Source: Corticimicrobacter populi (lineage in GTDB: Bacteria; Pseudomonadota; Gammaproteobacteria; Burkholderiales; Burkholderiaceae_B). Taken from it: a DNA stretch of 64,000 nucleotides. The DNA is taken from contig NZ_QETA01000003.1 of NCBI RefSeq assembly GCF_003123725.1, positions 1 to 64,000 of the forward strand, written 5' to 3'. A model generated the notes under the pieces. The model was not told the DNA's origin. It ran no database searches and worked only from the letters and a program-made list of their open reading frames with translations. Made by a program: the position numbers and the translations under genes. Shown one piece after another: positions 14,063-21,949 of this stretch; the stretch's first letter is position 1; the number at the start of each line of letters is the position of its first letter.

Positions 14063-15463
14063 CTAGCAAGCGCATGTCCAGTGATCTTTCCATATTCCGA
14101 GTCGGCGCAGAACTGCCAACTCTTCTCGCTTTCCCTCTTTACTCAATGGGCTGGTGAACTGCATTAGCGTGAAGTCTTGCGTGGTCTGGTGGAAGTCAAG
14201 CTGCTCGGTAGCGATGCCTACCACCTCGTGAACCCCCGAGACTCTCAAGCGAGCTGCCCGGCAATAGCCGACCAGTGAAGCCTTGCGAAGTTCACGGTAG
14301 TCAGCTTCGTTAGCTGAGCGATCACGCCGCAACACCATTAGCACATACGCGCGCCCCGGCCGGCTCGGCAGAACAACTATTTTGCTGAATCTGTCCTCTG
14401 CGAAACTGCGGGTCAGGACGTCTTTGAGTTGCTCGGACAGCTTCATTCTTCCGATTCGGCCTTCCTGGGCCATTGCTCGAAGAACCTCTTCGTGTGCATG
14501 CACATCACAGGATGTGTTTTTAGACCATTTGAACACCTGTGCTGTCGAGTTCTGGATATGACGTGTCTGATGTTCAATGAGCTCATCCCACAGATAACTG
14601 TTTGCAATTCGTTTTTTCCATTCGGAATAGGCGTCGCTCGCTCGAAAGCGTGACCATCTGCCCTCTTCAAACATGAGCAGCTTTTTGTCATCGGGAGCAA
14701 CCGGAAAGGAAAAACCAGTGAGGGCATCATTATTTTTATTTAGCAGATAGGTGGCCAGCAGCTCTTCTTCTCCGCAGACTAAGAAATCAACACCAGGCCT
14801 GCACAGGTAGTCCTCTTTTTTGCGAAGATATTCGATCAGGTCTGGCGCAGTATCGAGTTCTCCGAGCAGAACATCCAGGGTAAGTTCGTCTAACACGTGG
14901 ATGAACAGGCGCTTCTTTAAGGGCCATCCAACCATGAATGGGTTCGTTTTATGGTCTTCCGCATGCAACATAGTGTTAATAATCAAACTACCAGAGCTGC
15001 CGTTACCCCAATATCGTTCGCCTGCAGATACGCTTCCCCGGGTTACGGCCACCAAATGCAGTCGTAGATTCTCCTTGGACGGCAGGGGAACCGGCAATGG
15101 ATGCTTGCACGCAGGGTCAAGAAAAACGCGGCTGGGATATTGCTCTATAAAGGACCGCGCTCCAGCCAACTGTTTAGCGGATTTTTCGATTGCGCTCTTA
15201 AACCACCTCGGCCAGGCTACTTTAACTGTGTGAGCATTGGGGAAATTGCAATACTTGTCGGAAAAGATGATGACATCATTACCGAACACCACTAGTAGAT
15301 CGCACAGTTCACGGCCCCCACTCTCGTCAGTGAAAGGATTTTGGAAGCTCCAAAAGCTCAGAAATGCCTTGCGGGCAAGAACTCCAAGGTAGCGCTCAGA
15401 GTCAGTGATTCCAGATTCGGACTTACCCAGCTGCCAGATTGGTGTGGATTGCATAGATGACAT
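14063..15463 (-). CDS. Unknown cargo protein with nuclease-like N-terminus, 466 aa
   Basis: A 466-residue soluble protein. Its N-terminal segment GRELCDLLVVFGNDVIIFSDK (residues 50-70) recalls the core strands of PD-(D/E)XK/NERD nucleases, with E52, D55 and K70; the usual Glu or Asp two residues before the Lys is Ser here, so activity is uncertain. The remainder is mixed and unrecognised. It is alone on the minus strand in the right arm of the prophage, between the integrase and the attachment site, a typical place for anti-phage or fitness cargo. It is flanked by inverted copies of a 13-base motif. A defence role is inference only. Confidence 0.6.
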   Translation of the reverse strand: MSSMQSTPIWQLGKSESGITDSERYLGVLARKAFLSFWSFQNPFTDESGGRELCDLLVVFGNDVIIFSDKYCNFPNAHTVKVAWPRWFKSAIEKSAKQLAGARSFIEQYPSRVFLDPACKHPLPVPLPSKENLRLHLVAVTRGSVSAGERYWGNGSSGSLIINTMLHAEDHKTNPFMVGWPLKKRLFIHVLDELTLDVLLGELDTAPDLIEYLRKKEDYLCRPGVDFLVCGEEELLATYLLNKNNDALTGFSFPVAPDDKKLLMFEEGRWSRFRASDAYSEWKKRIANSYLWDELIEHQTRHIQNSTAQVFKWSKNTSCDVHAHEEVLRAMAQEGRIGRMKLSEQLKDVLTRSFAEDRFSKIVVLPSRPGRAYVLMVLRRDRSANEADYRELRKASLVGYCRAARLRVSGVHEVVGIATEQLDFHQTTQDFTLMQFTSPLSKEGKREELAVLRRLGIWKDHWTCAC

Positions 15464-15648
15464 ATGAGTGGTGGGGTACCCACATCAGCGAAAAGCGTCG
15501 ACTGGTACCCGCATTGTGTGCAGTCGTTGCCTCTGCGAAACAGACAGTTAACTGCGTTTGCTGAACTTCCGCTTCTGGCCGATAGCTGTCATTGTAAGAA
15601 TTTTTTGCAGTGGGCGCTACTTACACCGTAAATGAGGCCCAAACCCCC

Positions 15649-15804
15649 ACGCTCGCCGCTTGGCAGGCTTGCAGGGCAAAAAGCACCCTGCAACCCAACC
15701 AATAGCGTCTGTGATCCGTGGTGTGTCAAGGATTCGCTTCGCCGGGTACTCACCCGGTCCCGGCAGGCCGGGCTGCGGCTTCCGTGCCCGCCCTTGACAT
15801 GGCA
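15649..15804. repeat. Structured intergenic repeat, copy 2
   Basis: A second copy of 3655-3818, about 87% identical. The outer arms TGTCAAGG/CCTTGACA (15724-15731 and 15792-15799), the CCCGG/CCGGG arms and the TTGCAGGG/CCCTGCAA hairpin are all kept. The GGGTAC arm pairs with GTGCCC here, so one pair becomes G-U or is lost on one strand. It lacks the 8-bp tandem unit of copy 1. It is in the same orientation as copy 1. Confidence 0.7.
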
Positions 15805-15966
15805 AGCACTGTCTCAAGATGCCAATGGTGACAAACAACACTTGGCCAGGTCAATGATGTATCGCCAAGACAATTTCAGCGTGCCCACACATGAAGCCAA
15901 AACGCGTATGCAAGTGGGAGAAGACAAAAAGATGTCAGCACCCGCAACCGTCGCCTTCAATCCTGC

Positions 15967-15983
15967 GTTGACACTTGGTTGAC
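15967..15983 (+). repeat. GTTGAC pair in the right attP arm
   Basis: Two GTTGAC hexamers begin at 15967 and 15978, the same 11-bp period and orientation as the pair at 1708 and 1719 in the left arm. They are 73 bp from the 47-bp core. Matching hexamers on both arms of an attachment site are the expected arm-type binding sites of a tyrosine integrase. Confidence 0.5.
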
Positions 15984-16001
15984 ACTCAAGCCGCAGGCAA
16001 C

Positions 16002-16025
16002 AAAAAAGCCACCGCATCGGGTGGC
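16002..16025 (-). terminator. Terminator of the tRNA, element-borne copy
   Basis: The stem GCCACC/GGTGGC is preceded by six A on the plus strand, which become the T-tract on the minus strand, the direction of the tRNA. It is the counterpart of 1512-1541, but the plus-strand T-tract is lost, so it works only for the tRNA. Being inside the element, it replaces the terminator displaced by insertion. Confidence 0.8.
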
Positions 16026-16055
16026 CTCAATGTCCTGATTTAACAGGGGAAATTC

Positions 16056-16102
16056 TGGTGGCGCATCCCTGATTCGAACAGGGGACCTGCGGATTATGAT
16101 TC
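16056..16102. repeat. attR: 47-bp direct repeat within the tRNA
   Basis: Identical to 1566-1612. It covers the tRNA from its encoded CCA to the anticodon arm, so integration rebuilt a complete tRNA gene on this side. Confidence 0.93.
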
Positions 16103-16132
16103 CGTCGCTCTAACCGGCTGAGCTAATGCGCC
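16056..16132 (-). tRNA. tRNA with CAU anticodon (elongator Met; Ile2 possible)
   Basis: A 77-base cloverleaf with encoded CCA. The acceptor stem is GGCGCAT/ATGCGCC, the D arm has GCTC...GAGC, the T arm is CCCTG/CAGGG with the TTCGAATC loop, and the anticodon is CAT flanked by AT and AA. The anticodon stem has one A-C mismatch at its top pair. CAU is read as elongator Met, or as Ile after lysidine modification; I favour Met but cannot exclude Ile2. The initiator tRNA is a separate gene at 54637-54713. It is the insertion site of the prophage. Confidence 0.88.
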
Positions 16133-16254
16133 ATGCTGACCAGAGAAATAAAATCTCGACCAACGAAGATCGCTATCTTAGCATAAAAAACTTTTCGTGT
16201 TCAAGTCGAATGAAATTTTTCCAGGCAACCAGACTGCCGACCGCAGTTCGTTCC

Positions 16255-16770
16255 TTACCCTTGCTGCGACAGCTCATCCTGCTCCAACTTCAGCAGCAAA
16301 GCCTGCGCCGTACTCAATGACGCACTGATGGTACTGATCTCAGTCATCACGGCATCAATCTGAGCCTGCGTACTCTCATCAACCTCACCGTTCTCATCGG
16401 TAGAGGCAGACTGCTGCAACCTCGCCTGCTCAAGCTGCTTTTCCTTGAGTCGATCTTCCAGCTCCTTGATCTGTTTCTTCAATAGTTCCTTTTGATCCTC
16501 GGCAGCCGTAGAACTTCCACTGTTACCACTTTGCTGAGCCCCAGCAGCCTGCCCACCGCCTTGAACACCCGCGCCAGCTTGCTGGCTGCCGGCAGACAGT
16601 GCACGACCTTCCTCCGAAATACGCACCTCGGTAGACGAGGTCACGCCTGCCGTATCTTCGGATGCCGCAACATCCTCAACCTGAACATTATCCTTCTGGA
16701 CAGTCTGTGAATCCGACGCTGTATTCACGGCACCATAGCTGGATGCGCCAATCGCTGAAATGCTATTCAT
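16255..16770 (-). CDS. FlxA-like coiled-coil protein
   Basis: A 171-residue protein starting MNSISAIG at 16770; the longer open frame upstream is anticode of the neighbouring gene. The first 85 residues are low-complexity (Ser, Gly, Ala, Gln). Residues 90-125 form a strong coiled coil (KELLKKQIKELEDRLKEKQLEQARLQQ), and a second helical pair follows. This arrangement resembles FlxA-like proteins, which are of unknown function and sometimes linked to flagellar regulation. No signal or membrane segment is present. It is divergent from the next gene. Confidence 0.65.
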   Translation of the reverse strand: MNSISAIGASSYGAVNTASDSQTVQKDNVQVEDVAASEDTAGVTSSTEVRISEEGRALSAGSQQAGAGVQGGGQAAGAQQSGNSGSSTAAEDQKELLKKQIKELEDRLKEKQLEQARLQQSASTDENGEVDESTQAQIDAVMTEISTISASLSTAQALLLKLEQDELSQQG

Positions 16771-16851
16771 ATGGGTAAACCTGTTGGGAGAAACAGTCAA
16801 AGAAACAAACTGAAATATTATTGTACTCCTCTGCCATCCTATACTTTTGGT

Positions 16852-17322
16852 ATGAATCAAAACGAATACATCCAGACGCTCACAGGCATTCTGCAGGCAC
16901 ATGCAGGCGCTGCCGGCCAGACCATTCGGTCGCTCGTAGCGGTATTGCCCCCCAAGGCACAAGCCATTCATTTTGCAATCCATCCGGATCAGGATGGCTG
17001 CGGCACGTTTTCCGTAGTCGCCAGTCTGGACGGCCCGGATCTGTACGTGTTGAACAAGGCTATCGATCCACATCGCTATCTGTTTGACGTGCGCTATACC
17101 AGCACCGGCGTCGAGCCGGCCGTGCCCTTGTTCGACCCGGATGACACCGAGTTCGACGTACAGAACACAATTGTCGACACCGCCATGCACTGGGTAAGCA
17201 ACCTGTGGCACAACTGGGCCAGCCAGCATTCTCCGCTCCCTGCCGTGGTCTATGGTGAAGAGGGCTACGGCACGCTGCAACCCATTCTGTTGCCATCGGC
17301 AACCGGCACCCAGGCCTACTGA
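16852..17322 (+). CDS. Conserved-looking hypothetical protein, 156 aa
   Basis: A 156-residue soluble protein starting MNQNEYIQTLTGIL. The ATG at 16852 is chosen because residues upstream (from 16771) lie opposite the divergent gene's leader and are basic and unlike the rest. It is acidic, with FAIHPDQDGCGTFSVVASLDGPDLYVLNKAI in the middle, and looks like a compact alpha/beta domain. I do not recognise the family for certain. It precedes the ProQ-type gene by about 90 bases. Confidence 0.6.
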   Translation: MNQNEYIQTLTGILQAHAGAAGQTIRSLVAVLPPKAQAIHFAIHPDQDGCGTFSVVASLDGPDLYVLNKAIDPHRYLFDVRYTSTGVEPAVPLFDPDDTEFDVQNTIVDTAMHWVSNLWHNWASQHSPLPAVVYGEEGYGTLQPILLPSATGTQAY

Positions 17323-17409
17323 CTGCCTGACCAGACTGAAGTCTGAACCCGCCGTACTGGCTGCGCTGGTACAATCTCGCGATTTGCAACTTACTGGTAG
17401 CTTCGCGTC

Positions 17410-18132
17410 ATGGGTTTTGAACAACTTGCCGCACTCAAAGAACAACTGGCCGCCCAGGCAGCCGAAAAGCGGCAGCAGTCGCGCAAGGCTGCCCCCGCCG
17501 GCAAACCGCGCAGCGAGCGGCCGACCCGTGACGGCAAGGCTGCGGCACGTCCGCAGCGGCCTGCACAGCGACGCGAGCAGCCGGATGTCGATCCGGTCGT
17601 ACTGACGATCTCCAAGCTACAGCGCCTCTACCCCAAGACCTTTCCCAAAAAGCCTGAACCCAAGGTCGCGCTCAAGATCGGCATCCTCCAGGATCTGCTT
17701 GCACAGGCCGACAGCATCAAGCTGACCGAAGAAGAAATCCGTGCAGCGATCAAAACCTGGTGCGAGGGTAGCCGTTATTGGTCCTGCATGATCGAAGGTG
17801 CCGTGCGCATCAATCTGCAAGGGGAAGCCGAAGGACAGGTCACGGCACCGGAGGCCGTACGCGCCAAGCAACTGTCGGCACGCCGTCGCCGCAGTGCCAT
17901 CCAGGCCGCCAAGGGTGCGCGTCAGCCCGGCAAGAATACGGACGAGACTGTTGCCCCAGGTAGCGAGACCAAATCAACCGCGGAAACGACCACGATCGAA
18001 ACGGCTGTCATCGAGGCCCCGCTGGCGACAGCACAGCCTTCGCCTGAACAGCCAGCCACGGATATCAATGCACCGGACAGCGATTCCACACCCTCTGACC
18101 AGGCAGCCACAGACAGCGCGGGGTCACAGTGA
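17410..18132 (+). CDS. ProQ/FinO-domain RNA chaperone
   Basis: A 240-residue RNA-binding protein. A basic, disordered N-terminal tail (1-60, rich in Lys, Arg, Ala) precedes the ProQ/FinO fold (about 65-165): LYPKTFPKKPEPKVALKIGI, then the helix with AIKTWCEGSRYWSCM and the GAVRINLQG strand. These proteins bind hairpins at the 3' ends of mRNAs and small RNAs. The C-terminal 70 residues are acidic, Thr/Ala/Glu-rich and probably disordered; this tail differs from enterobacterial ProQ, which has a Tudor-like domain. It overlaps the next gene by four bases. Confidence 0.9.
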   Translation: MGFEQLAALKEQLAAQAAEKRQQSRKAAPAGKPRSERPTRDGKAAARPQRPAQRREQPDVDPVVLTISKLQRLYPKTFPKKPEPKVALKIGILQDLLAQADSIKLTEEEIRAAIKTWCEGSRYWSCMIEGAVRINLQGEAEGQVTAPEAVRAKQLSARRRRSAIQAAKGARQPGKNTDETVAPGSETKSTAETTTIETAVIEAPLATAQPSPEQPATDINAPDSDSTPSDQAATDSAGSQ

Positions 18133-18515
18133 GCGATACCTCAAAGCCAAACGCCACTCCGGATGAGTCCTGGGGCTTTCTTCATCCCGAATGCCATGGA
18201 CAGAATGCCCTGCTGTTTTTCAGTTGGGATCTGGCGCGCACCATCGAAGAGCAATTCCGCCACCACGCCGAGGCCGGCATGGGGCAGCAGTTGCACGAAG
18301 CGCAGGAAGCCGTGGATCGACTGCTCAAGCAATATGTGATGATCCAGGCCAACCCCAAGGCATTCGAAGGCCAGAGTATCGTGCTGCAAATCGAACCGGC
18401 GCAAAGCGACGAACAAGGCACCCCTATATTGGCGCTGCGCACGTCACCGGAACTGGAAGCCCTGCTGCTGCAGGTTCAGCAACTGCACCGCCAGTCAGCC
18501 ACCAGCCTCAACTGA
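18129..18515 (+). CDS. Hypothetical protein coupled to the ProQ-type gene, 128 aa
   Basis: A 128-residue soluble protein with a GTG start inside the end of the ProQ-type gene (GTGA overlap). It contains GFLHPECHGQNALLFFSWDLARTIEEQFRHH, then a helical middle and an acidic C-terminus. The family is not recognised. The coupling suggests a related role in RNA metabolism, but this is weak evidence. Its end overlaps the convergent TauE gene by eight bases. Confidence 0.6.
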   Translation: MSDTSKPNATPDESWGFLHPECHGQNALLFFSWDLARTIEEQFRHHAEAGMGQQLHEAQEAVDRLLKQYVMIQANPKAFEGQSIVLQIEPAQSDEQGTPILALRTSPELEALLLQVQQLHRQSATSLN

Positions 18516-19239
18516 TCGACAGCAGCATCACTGCACCGGACAGGGTCAGCATACCCAGCACGATCTGCCGAAAGCGCAGGTCGCTGATCCCGACATATAC
18601 CCGCGTACCCATCAGCACAGGAATAACCACCACCGCCGACACGGCTGCCATGTAAGGCAGCATGTCGGTCGTGACGATGCCTTGCGTGACATACATCAGC
18701 ATCGCCACGCTCAACATGGCCAGATTGAAGTTCTGGATAATGCCGCGCTGATGATCCTTGGACAGGCCGCGCAACGTGCACCACAGTGTCGGCAAGGTAC
18801 CGGTAAAGCCGCCCAGTCCACCCATCACCCCCCCCGCCCAGCCAACCACAGCATCGGCCAGTCGCCCTCCAGACGTGATACGCGGAAAGCGTGAGATCAA
18901 CAGCATGGTCGGGCACCACAGCACCAGGAAAGTACCGAGAACCAGCTTGAACAGATGCATATCCAGATAAGGGACGACCCACACACCGACCGGCACCCCG
19001 CACAAACCGCCCAGCAGAAACGGCCATAGCGCCTGCAGGTCCCAACTCCGCCGCACAAACACAGCCGCCAGTATCTGCCCGGTCAACGCTCCAGATACCG
19101 CCAGTGTGGCGGCCAGAGCCGGATCCAACATCCAGGCCCAGATCGACATGGCCGTCAGCCCGAACCCGAACCCAGAAAGGCCCTGCACGAACCCTGCCAA
19201 CAATGCACCACCCACTACCGCCAGCCAGATCACATCCAC
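18508..19239 (-). CDS. TauE/SafE-family sulfite/anion exporter
   Basis: A 243-residue polytopic membrane protein with about eight hydrophobic segments in two homologous halves. Family motifs are GFVQGLSGFGFGLTAM near the N-terminus and GGVMGGLGGFTGTLPTLW in the middle, both with the Gly-rich pore loop of TauE/SafE. Such carriers export sulfite, sulfoacetate or other organosulfur anions; the substrate is unknown here. The start MDVIWLAVVGG places the first span immediately. Confidence 0.88.
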   Translation of the reverse strand: MDVIWLAVVGGALLAGFVQGLSGFGFGLTAMSIWAWMLDPALAATLAVSGALTGQILAAVFVRRSWDLQALWPFLLGGLCGVPVGVWVVPYLDMHLFKLVLGTFLVLWCPTMLLISRFPRITSGGRLADAVVGWAGGVMGGLGGFTGTLPTLWCTLRGLSKDHQRGIIQNFNLAMLSVAMLMYVTQGIVTTDMLPYMAAVSAVVVIPVLMGTRVYVGISDLRFRQIVLGMLTLSGAVMLLSIS

Positions 19240-19315
19240 TCCTGCGATACTTTCGAATCCAACCCAGCCATTCTAGGGCAAAATACCAGTCCAGACAGTG
19301 CCATCCGCCTCCCTC

Positions 19316-19516
19316 ATGACCGAGCCCTTGCCCGCAGACATTCTCGCCGATCCGCCGCCGCAGCGCCCCGAGCCCCCCGGCCCGAATGAATGCTGCCAGA
19401 GCGGCTGTGATCCCTGTGTCCTGGATCTCTACGCCGAAGAACTCCAACAGTACCGGGAAACGCTGCGCCAATGGCAGGCGCGCCATCCCGAAGCCAACCA
19501 GGAATCCCAATCATGA
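19316..19516 (+). CDS. Oxidoreductase-like domain protein, 66 aa
   Basis: A 66-residue protein with the compact signature PPPQRPEPPGPNECCQSGCDPCVLDLYAEEL. The Cys pattern CC-x2-GCDPC-V defines the small 'oxidoreductase-like, N-terminal' family, whose function is unknown but may involve a metal or Fe-S site. The ATG at 19316 is preferred over a GTG six codons earlier. It ends in an ATGA overlap with the PHP gene. Confidence 0.75.
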   Translation: MTEPLPADILADPPPQRPEPPGPNECCQSGCDPCVLDLYAEELQQYRETLRQWQARHPEANQESQS

Positions 19517-20364
19517 GCGCCCCAGCCGCAGGACCCGTGTATGACCTGCACAGCCACTCGACCGTTTCCGATGGGGTACTGCGACCGGCCGACGTGGCTG
19601 CACGCGCACATCGCAACGGAGTGCAGGTCTGGGCACTGACCGATCATGACGAAACGGGTGGCCTGGCCGAAGCGGCTGAAGCAGCCTCGGTGCTGGGCAT
19701 GGACTTTGTACCAGGGGTGGAAATATCGGTGACCTGGGCTGGCCGCACAGTGCATGTGGTCGGCCTGAACATCGACCCCGGCCATGTCGAACTCAATGCC
19801 GGCTTGGCCTCCACACGGGCCTGCCGGGCGGAACGCGCGCAACGCATGGGCCAGCGACTGGCGGAACTCGGCCTGCCGGGCTGCTATGAGGGTGCCCTGC
19901 CCTATGCCGACAACCCTGAACTGGTCAGCCGCACCCACTTTGCCCGCTATATGGTCGACAGCGGCCTGTGCCCGGATCTCAGGAGCGTATTCAACCGCTA
20001 CCTGGCAGACGGCATGCCGGCCGATGTACCGATACGCTGGGCCAGCCTGGAAGATTGCGTGACGTGGATACTGGCTGCCGGTGGAGTGGCCGTGCTGGCC
20101 CATCCGGGTCGCTACAAATACAGCGAACTGGAATTCGACGCACTGTACGGAGTCTTCCGTGACCTGGGCGGCAGCGCGATCGAGGTGATTGCCGGCGGCC
20201 ATACTCCCGAACAGTATGTGGAATATGCCCACATTGCCCGATACTACGGTTTTCTGGCCTCGACGGGTTCTGACTTCCACAGCCCAACGGAAAGCCGAGT
20301 GGACCTGGGGCAGTTGCCGCCCCTGCCTCCCATGCTGACACCCGTGTGGACCGCCTGGTCCTGA
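19513..20364 (+). CDS. PHP-domain phosphoesterase (RNase AM / YciV type)
   Basis: A 283-residue metal-dependent phosphoesterase starting MSAPAAGP. PHP motifs are in order: LHSHSTVSDG near residue 13, LTDHDETGG near 43, GVEISVTW, AHPGRYKYSE and GSDFHSPTES near the C-terminus. These ligands bind three metals. Members of this group hydrolyse 3',5'-nucleoside bisphosphates and trim 5' ends of RNA. Close to the ProQ-type gene, it fits an RNA-turnover neighbourhood. Start chosen because the preceding residues belong to the overlapping gene. Confidence 0.88.
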   Translation: MSAPAAGPVYDLHSHSTVSDGVLRPADVAARAHRNGVQVWALTDHDETGGLAEAAEAASVLGMDFVPGVEISVTWAGRTVHVVGLNIDPGHVELNAGLASTRACRAERAQRMGQRLAELGLPGCYEGALPYADNPELVSRTHFARYMVDSGLCPDLRSVFNRYLADGMPADVPIRWASLEDCVTWILAAGGVAVLAHPGRYKYSELEFDALYGVFRDLGGSAIEVIAGGHTPEQYVEYAHIARYYGFLASTGSDFHSPTESRVDLGQLPPLPPMLTPVWTAWS

Positions 20365-20416
20365 ACGACACGCCCTGCAACACAGCAGGGCCGTGCCATG
20401 ACTGGCCTGCCCGGAT

Positions 20417-21826
20417 TCAGGCGTTGGCCAGGAGCTGGGCCGATACCAGGCGCGACAATTCGCCCTGCGACATCACACCCAGTTGCTCGGCGGCTGCGCC
20501 CACGGAGATTTTCTCGCGCAGCGCCAGCTTGACGATCTGAGCGGCCTTTTCGTAGCCGATGACAGGATTCAGCGCCGTTGCCAGCGTAACCGACTCGGAC
20601 ACGCGCCGGGCCAGCGCCTCTTCGTTGATGGCGATCCCTTCGATGCAGTTGACCTGCAGGGTGCTGCAGGCTGCTGCCAGATGTTCCAGACTGCGGAACA
20701 GTGCCCAGCCCATGACCGGCTCGAAGGCGTTGAGCTGCAGTTGACCGGCCTCGCTGGCCATGGCGATCGTGACATCGTTGCCGATCACCTCGAAAGCCAC
20801 CTGATTCACCACCTCCGGAATCACCGGATTGACCTTGCCGGGCATGATGGAAGAACCTGCCTGGCGGGCTGGCAACAGGATATCGCCAATACCAGTCTGG
20901 GGACCGGACGACAGCAGCCGCAGGTCATTGGAAATTTTGCTCAGTTTGCAGGCAATCTGCTTGAGCACCCCCGACATCTGCACGAAGGCTCCCGTATCCT
21001 GCGTGGCAGCGATCAGGTTACCAGCTGCCCGCACCGGTACGCCACTGACTGCAGCCAGTTCGGGCGCAACCCGATCCACGTAGGCCTGGGGTGCATTAAT
21101 GCTGGTGCCGATCGCGGTGGCCCCCAGGTTGATCTCCAGCATCAGCTCGCGGGACTCCTGCAGACGGGCCTCTTCAGCGGCCAGCATGCTGGCGAATGCC
21201 TGGAACTCCTGGCCCAACGTCATGGGCACGGCATCCTGCAACTGTGTGCGGCCGATCTTGACAACGGCATGAAACTCGGCCGCCTTGGCCTCGATTGCCC
21301 CGCGCAGTGCGGCCACGGCCTCGATCACCCGGCCCGCGCCCATCCAGGCAGCCATGTGCAATGCCGTAGGATAGACATCGTTGGTACTCTGCGATGCATT
21401 GACATGATCGTTGGGATGCAGCACACCATACTGGCCCCGGCTTTCGCCCAGGTGCTCGAGCGCACGGTTGGCGATGACTTCGTTGGCATTCATGTTGGTC
21501 GAGGTGCCGGCACCTCCCTGGATCACATCAACCACGAACTGGTCATGCAACTGCCCAGCGATGATGTCGTCGCAGGCCTGCTCGATAGCCTCTGCCAGGC
21601 GAGCATCCAGGGCACCGCAGGCAGCATTGGCGCGAGCGGCTGCCTTCTTGACCCAGGCCAGTGCCCGGATGAAATCGGGATAGCTGCCGATCTGTTGCCT
21701 GCTGATCGGAAAATTCTCGATGGCACGCGCCGTATGCACGCCCCAATAGGCGTTTGCAGGCACTGCTTTTTCACCCAGGAAATCCCGCTCGATGCGGGTT
21801 TCCGCCATTGCAACCGACGTAGTCAT
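20417..21826 (-). CDS. aspA: Aspartate ammonia-lyase
   Basis: A 469-residue enzyme that converts L-aspartate to fumarate and ammonia. It belongs to the fumarase/aspartase superfamily: the signature GSSIMPGKVNP is intact, with the catalytic Ser, and the HPNDHVNASQSTNDVYPTA segment supplies other active-site residues. The MTTSVAMAET start is preferred because a short in-frame extension upstream is poor and the GAGG is better placed for this ATG. FumC is the main alternative; the sequence ending and the substrate loop fit AspA better. It stands next to an amino-acid ABC binding protein and putA, suggesting amino-acid catabolism. Confidence 0.88.
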   Translation of the reverse strand: MTTSVAMAETRIERDFLGEKAVPANAYWGVHTARAIENFPISRQQIGSYPDFIRALAWVKKAAARANAACGALDARLAEAIEQACDDIIAGQLHDQFVVDVIQGGAGTSTNMNANEVIANRALEHLGESRGQYGVLHPNDHVNASQSTNDVYPTALHMAAWMGAGRVIEAVAALRGAIEAKAAEFHAVVKIGRTQLQDAVPMTLGQEFQAFASMLAAEEARLQESRELMLEINLGATAIGTSINAPQAYVDRVAPELAAVSGVPVRAAGNLIAATQDTGAFVQMSGVLKQIACKLSKISNDLRLLSSGPQTGIGDILLPARQAGSSIMPGKVNPVIPEVVNQVAFEVIGNDVTIAMASEAGQLQLNAFEPVMGWALFRSLEHLAAACSTLQVNCIEGIAINEEALARRVSESVTLATALNPVIGYEKAAQIVKLALREKISVGAAAEQLGVMSQGELSRLVSAQLLANA

Positions 21827-21949
21827 CTCGACATCCTCGAAAAGAATCACAAGCCGCTGCCTTAGGGCAGCGGATCGCGAGATGATACGCCCCTTTTTTA
21901 TTGTTATTTATGCCTTGCCGACAATGAACTGTCCCTTATTATTAAAAAC

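Larger units (their letters stand above)
1566..16102. mobile_element. Integrated inovirus-type prophage with cargo genes, in a tRNA gene
   Basis: About 14.5 kb lie between two perfect 47-bp direct repeats, the right one inside an intact CAU tRNA. The element encodes a tyrosine integrase (12735-13730), a rolling-circle Rep, an ssDNA-binding protein, a pVIII-like coat, a pIII-like adsorption protein, pVI, a Zot/pI assembly ATPase and its own pIV secretin. This is a complete filamentous-phage set in nearly Ff order. It is large for an inovirus because both arms carry cargo: a toxin-antitoxin pair, an unknown AT-rich gene, a phosphatase and a 466-aa protein. No structural gene looks broken, so it may be able to produce virions. 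The outer cargo could instead belong to an older element sharing the site. Confidence 0.88.

Noticed and set aside
16255..17445. A 396-codon minus-strand frame including the FlxA-like gene.
   Set aside because: The upstream 225 codons run opposite the 156-aa gene and the start of the ProQ-type gene and look like anticode. The real start is 16770.
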